Source of the DNA: Arthrobacter sp. SO3
GTDB taxonomy: Bacteria > Actinomycetota > Actinomycetes > Actinomycetales > Micrococcaceae
DNA: 36,019 bases
NCBI RefSeq assembly: GCF_020532825.1
Contig: NZ_MQTS01000088.1
Span: 1-36,019, forward strand
Reading direction: 5' to 3'
The notes under the pieces were generated by a model. The model made no database searches and was not told the origin of the DNA. It saw only the letters and a list, made by a program, of their open reading frames with translations. Below are positions 33,113 through 36,019 of this stretch, piece after piece. Position 1 is the stretch's first letter; the number at the start of each line of letters is the position of its first letter. A program made the position numbers and the translations under genes.

Positions 33113-34029
33113 TGACTGCGACACAGGAACCACACACACCCGAACTCCCTTCCAAGGAACGAATGAATCAGGAAACTGCCTCAGAACGCCTCGAACGCGT
33201 CAGCGCCGCGGCTTACCGGATCCGCCACCACGCACTGAACATGGGCGAGGTCCAGGGCCAGGGCTACGTGGGCCAGGCCCTCGGCGCCGCGGACATGCTG
33301 ACCGCCGTGTACGCGGACCAGCTCCGCTACCGTGCCGAGGACCCGGAATGGGAGGCCCGGGACCGGTTCCTGCTCTCCACCGGCCACTACGCGATCGGCC
33401 ACTACGCGGCCCTGGCCGAGGCCGGGATCATCCCGGTCGAGGAACTGGACACGTATGGCTCGGACGATTCCCGGCTGCCGATGTCCGGGATGTCCACCTA
33501 CACCCCCGGCATGGAAATCTCCGGTGGCTCCCTGGGCCACGGGCTTTCCATCGCGGTGGGCATCGCGCTGGGCCTGCGTCACCAGGGCTCCGCGGCGAGG
33601 ATCTACAACTTCCTTTCCGACGGCGAACTCGACGAGGGCTCCACCTGGGAGGCCGCGATGGGCGCCCACCACCACCAGCTCGGCAACCTCACCGCGATGG
33701 TGGACATCAACGCCCTGCAGGCCGACGGCAAAACCGACACCGTGCTCCGCACCGAACCTGTCACGGAAAAGTGGGAGGCCTTCGGCTGGTACACCCAGCG
33801 CGTGGACGGCAACAACATGGCCGATCTCCTGCAGGCCTTCGACAACGCAGCCGCCCAGGCCGCCGTCACCGGTCGGCCCTCCGTGATCCTCTGCGACACG
33901 AAGGTCGGCCGCGGCGTGCCGCTGCTGGAGGAACGCGAAAAAGCGCACTTCATGCGCATCGAAGAACACGAATGGCAGACCTGCCGCGAACAACTCACCG
34001 CAGGATTTGAAGGGACGGCCGGACGATGA
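33112..34029 (+). CDS. Transketolase, N-terminal (TPP-binding) subunit
   Basis: The first ATG overlaps the transporter stop (TGATG); an alternative ATG at 33163 has AAGGAA close upstream and also fits. The 305-residue protein is the N-terminal half of a split transketolase. LLSTGHYAIGHYAALAEAG is the first substrate/TPP region and GGSLGHGLSIAVGIALG the next. The diphosphate-binding motif is SDGELDEGSTWEA followed by NLTAMVDINALQADGKT, with Ser replacing the usual Gly in GDGEL. It needs the following gene for activity and moves a two-carbon ketol unit between sugars. Split transketolases of this kind are common in specialised catabolic clusters (for example apulose-phosphate or sulfosugar pathways), while core-metabolism transketolase is a single chain. 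Confidence 0.88.
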   Translation: MTATQEPHTPELPSKERMNQETASERLERVSAAAYRIRHHALNMGEVQGQGYVGQALGAADMLTAVYADQLRYRAEDPEWEARDRFLLSTGHYAIGHYAALAEAGIIPVEELDTYGSDDSRLPMSGMSTYTPGMEISGGSLGHGLSIAVGIALGLRHQGSAARIYNFLSDGELDEGSTWEAAMGAHHHQLGNLTAMVDINALQADGKTDTVLRTEPVTEKWEAFGWYTQRVDGNNMADLLQAFDNAAAQAAVTGRPSVILCDTKVGRGVPLLEEREKAHFMRIEEHEWQTCREQLTAGFEGTAGR

Positions 34030-35036
34030 GCACCACCACCACAGCAGTGAAGGGCACCGCCCCCAAGCTCAAGACCTCGGCCATGATCGCCTCCTTCGCC
34101 GACGCCGACCAGAAAACCGCCTCCGCACCGTTCGGACACGCCCTGGTCAAGGCAGCGCAGGAGAACGACAAGATCGTCGGCCTCACCGCGGACCTGGGCA
34201 AATACACCGACATGCACATCTTCGCCCAGGCCTACCCGGAGCGGTTCTTCCAGATGGGCATGGCCGAACAACTGCTCTTCGGCGCCGCCGCCGGCCTGGC
34301 CGAAACCGGCCTGATCCCGTTCGCATCCACATATTCCGTGTTCGCCGCCCGCCGCGCCTACGACTTCCTCTGCCTCGATTCCGCCGAACCGAACCTGAAC
34401 GTGAACATCGTCGGCGGGCTGCCCGGCCTCACCACCGGCTACGGTCCCAGCCACCAGGCCACCGAGGACATGGCTATCTTCCGCGGCATGCCCAACCTGA
34501 CCATCGTGGACCCCTGCGACTCGATCGACATCGAACAAGCCGTCCCCCAACTCGCCGCGTCCGACGGACCCACCTACCTGCGGCTGCTCCGCGGCAACGT
34601 ACCCACCGTCCTGGACGAATACGACTACACCTTCGAACTCGGCAAAGCCAAAGTCCTGCGTGGCGGCAACGACGTGGTGTTCATCTCCTCCGGGCTGATG
34701 ACCATGCGCGCCCTCCAGGCAGCGAAGGCGCTGGCGGCTCACAACGTGGACGTCGCCGTCGTCCACGCCCCGACGATCAAGCCGTTCGATGCCGCCACCG
34801 TCCTTGCCGAGATCAACACCGACCGCCTTGCCGTCACCCTCGAAAACCACAGCGTGATCGGCGGCCTGTTCGAAACCGTCGCATCCGCCGTCGTCACCGC
34901 AGGACTCGGCAAACGCGTGGTACCGGTGGCCCTGCCGGATGAGTTCCTCGACGCCGGTGCTCTCCCCACCCTCCATGACCGCTACGGACTGACGGTCCAG
35001 AAGATCGTGGCGAAGGTCCTGGCCGAACTGAAGTAG
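34026..35036 (+). CDS. Transketolase, C-terminal (pyrimidine-binding) subunit
   Basis: This overlaps the A subunit by ATGA. The 336-residue protein has the pyrimidine-binding domain: VGLTADLGKYTDM, then FFQMGMAEQLLFGAAAGLAE, where the Glu of MAEQ activates TPP. GPSHQATEDMAIFRGMPN carries the substrate-side histidine and is followed by the C-terminal domain (VVFISSGLMTMRALQAAKAL, LENHSVIGGLFE). There is a short N-terminal extension of about 25 residues. Together with the A subunit it forms a complete transketolase of about 640 residues. A long hairpin follows the stop codon and closes the operon. Confidence 0.9.
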   Translation: MSTTTTAVKGTAPKLKTSAMIASFADADQKTASAPFGHALVKAAQENDKIVGLTADLGKYTDMHIFAQAYPERFFQMGMAEQLLFGAAAGLAETGLIPFASTYSVFAARRAYDFLCLDSAEPNLNVNIVGGLPGLTTGYGPSHQATEDMAIFRGMPNLTIVDPCDSIDIEQAVPQLAASDGPTYLRLLRGNVPTVLDEYDYTFELGKAKVLRGGNDVVFISSGLMTMRALQAAKALAAHNVDVAVVHAPTIKPFDAATVLAEINTDRLAVTLENHSVIGGLFETVASAVVTAGLGKRVVPVALPDEFLDAGALPTLHDRYGLTVQKIVAKVLAELK

Positions 35037-35048
35037 GACCGTTTCGAT

Positions 35049-35087
35049 CAGATGCGCGGCGCCGAGCCAGCCGGCGTCGCGCATCTG
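35049..35087 (+). terminator. Strong hairpin at the end of the transketolase operon
   Basis: CAGATGCGCGGCGCC (35049-35063) pairs with GGCGTCGCGCATCTG (35073-35087) with one mismatch, giving a 15-bp stem 12 bases after the transketolase stop. No T-run follows. Confidence 0.65.
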
Positions 35088-35095
35088 TCGTAGGA

Positions 35096-35128
35096 TCGAC
35101 AGTTAACAAATCGACTGTAAACAGTCGA
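35096..35128. promoter_or_regulatory. Operators upstream of the GntR gene
   Basis: TCGACAGTTAACA (35096-35108) and the perfect palindrome TCGACTGT-AA-ACAGTCGA (35111-35128) match the operator core found in the 31.6-31.7 kb divergent region. They imply that the GntR protein represses its own gene as well as both catabolic operons. Confidence 0.68.
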
Positions 35129-35147
35129 CCACTGACATTGAGGATGT

Positions 35148-35813
35148 ATGACGATGGCCGGAGCTACAGCACCGCTGCTGGGACTGCAGAAGAAGAGCCT
35201 TCGCGAGCAGGCCCTTGCCGCGTTGCGCGCCGCCATCACCAGCGGGGAACTGGAACCGGGCCGGCATCTGGTGGAAACAGAGCTGTCGGAGATGCTCCAG
35301 ATCAGCCGCGGCACCCTCCGGGAAGCGCTGCGCCAACTGGAACAGGAAGGGCTGCTGTCCGCCGGGCCGCGGGGCAGGCTGTCGGTGCGTCACCTCGACG
35401 CCAAGGAAATCCGCGATATCTTCGCCGTGCGTGCCGCGCTCGAATCACTCGCCGCCCGGACCCTGTGCGAACTGCCGGACCGGGGGCAGGTCACGACTTC
35501 GCTTCGCACCGCGATAGAAGCCATGGCGGCGGCGGCGCAAGGCAGCCTGGAAGTGAGGATCGAATCCGACCTCGAGTTCCACAGAACCATGTGCCGGCTC
35601 ACTGGCAATGAAACGCTGCTTCATTCCTGGGAATCACTGGAAGGGTCCATCCGGATGTCCATCATGTTCGCGGGCCAGGAGAAGGGCGTGAAAAACATGA
35701 GCGTGGACCGACACTACGACATCGTTGCGGCCATCGAGACCGGCGATGCATCCCTGGCCCGGAACACGATCCGGGAGCACATGGACACCGCCGCCGCGAC
35801 TCTCGTGGCGTAA
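35148..35813 (+). CDS. FCD-domain GntR-family regulator
   Basis: Two in-frame starts, 35148 and 35154, are possible behind TGAGGA; the first is used. The 221-residue protein has a GntR winged helix (LREQALAALRAAITSGELEP, then LVETELSEMLQISRGTLREA, LRQLEQEGLL). The helical FCD domain follows (AKEIRDIFAVRAALESLAA, ESDLEFHRTMCRLTGN, VDRHYDIVAAIETGDASLAR, IREHMD). Asp and His residues in SDLEFH, DRHYD and REHMD are placed like the metal/ligand-binding residues of FCD proteins. It should be a repressor released by the pathway substrate or an intermediate. It is monocistronic and follows the transketolase operon on the same strand. Confidence 0.9.
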   Translation: MTMAGATAPLLGLQKKSLREQALAALRAAITSGELEPGRHLVETELSEMLQISRGTLREALRQLEQEGLLSAGPRGRLSVRHLDAKEIRDIFAVRAALESLAARTLCELPDRGQVTTSLRTAIEAMAAAAQGSLEVRIESDLEFHRTMCRLTGNETLLHSWESLEGSIRMSIMFAGQEKGVKNMSVDRHYDIVAAIETGDASLARNTIREHMDTAAATLVA

Positions 35814-35940
35814 TACTCGATTCCCAAGTTCGGACTGGAAGTCGCGCGCAGAATCACATCACGCGTCGTGCGCAACAACCACTGGCTACCGTTTTCCGAT
35901 GCCGATATCGGGTGTTCCGTCATTTAGTGGAGTGAGCCCA
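35814..35940. other. Intergenic stretch between the regulator and the IS end
   Basis: No gene or clear signal. The insertion boundary is at about 35940, where the sequence becomes nearly identical to 26509 onward. Confidence 0.4.
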
Positions 35941-36019
35941 GGTTACGTCCCGTGGAGTGGTGTAGATCTCAGCAGTTACGCGTTGCTCCGGCAACGTAGT
36001 GAGCCATCGTGCGATGGTC
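35941..36019 (+). mobile_element. Left end of an IS256-type element, continues past the window
   Basis: The 79 bases match 26509-26587 with only a few differences (AGCAGTTACG against CACAGTTGCG, and one extra G near the end), in the same orientation. The terminal GGTTACGTCCCGTGGAGTGG is followed by TGTAGATCTC. The transposase gene would lie beyond the window. Confidence 0.65.

Noticed and set aside
31769..33139. A 456-codon frame antisense to the MFS transporter
   Set aside because: Its composition (Asp/Glu/Gly/His) is that of a shadow, and the transporter motifs on the plus strand are unambiguous.
33603..35084. A 493-codon frame antisense to the transketolase genes
   Set aside because: It spans two well-defined genes and a terminator and has no start signal.
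1..36019. CRISPR array
   Set aside because: No regularly spaced direct repeats of 25-40 bases with unique spacers were seen, and no cas genes.

Overview
The window looks like a stretch of accessory DNA from a high-GC actinobacterium, probably in or near the Micrococcaceae (Arthrobacter-like). This rests on GC-rich codon third positions, GTG and TTG starts, a SARP-type regulator, an MHS-type sugar/acid transporter next to an FCD-GntR regulator, and IS256-type insertion sequence ends. The genus is an inference; no rRNA or core gene is present to fix it.

Layout. (1) 1-2.5 kb, minus strand: the broken tail of a BREX phage-defence locus. A 5'-truncated pglZ is followed by a brxL that is frameshifted and 3'-truncated. 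Repeat-bearing sequences that look like mobile-element debris sit at both ends. (2) 2.6-7.6 kb: a gene graveyard with an intact lipoprotein and an intact small DUF898-type membrane protein. Around them lie remnants: a multiply frameshifted unknown, a variant-LRR protein, two damaged DUF1508 (YegP-like) genes, a lipoprotein C-terminus, an unknown protein and a GNAT acetyltransferase. (3) 7.7-12.0 kb: an intact, translationally coupled three-gene cassette of a DUF2235/Tle1-like serine hydrolase, an HExxH metalloprotease and a ComEC-like metallo-beta-lactamase-fold hydrolase. (4) 12.2-12.75 kb: an internally deleted IS256-family element. (5) 12.9-26.1 kb: the most striking part. A small C2-like protein is followed by a tight operon of four very large proteins (about 1029, 1123, 1509 and 590 residues). 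The first is of the DUF6603 type; the other three belong to uncharacterised families whose signature motifs I recognise but whose function is unknown. Fragments of two more coupled genes follow and are cut off by an IS256 end. (6) 26.5-29.9 kb: an IS256 5' fragment, an AT-richer gap, a SARP/BTAD regulator, a 23-bp match to the 3' end of a tRNA-Leu gene (a likely integration-site scar) between two related 19-bp palindromes, and two tandem strong hairpins. (7) 29.96-35.8 kb: an intact catabolic cassette. SDR dehydrogenase and TIM-barrel isomerase genes face away from a transporter and split-transketolase operon, followed by an FCD-GntR regulator whose likely operators can be read directly. (8) 35.94 kb to the end: the start of another IS256-type element, nearly identical to the copy at 26.5 kb.

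How it fits together. Region 7 is a self-contained pathway: uptake by the MHS transporter, isomerisation and oxidation/reduction, C2-ketol transfer by the two-subunit transketolase, and control by the GntR repressor through TGTTnACAGTCGA-like sites. Its substrate cannot be read from the sequence. Regions 3 and 5 are the best candidates for an undescribed system: a hydrolase/protease/MBL cassette beside a set of giant cytosolic-looking proteins that are translationally coupled and so probably made in fixed ratio. The boundaries of most regions carry IS or integration scars, so the window is a mosaic assembled by repeated insertion and deletion.
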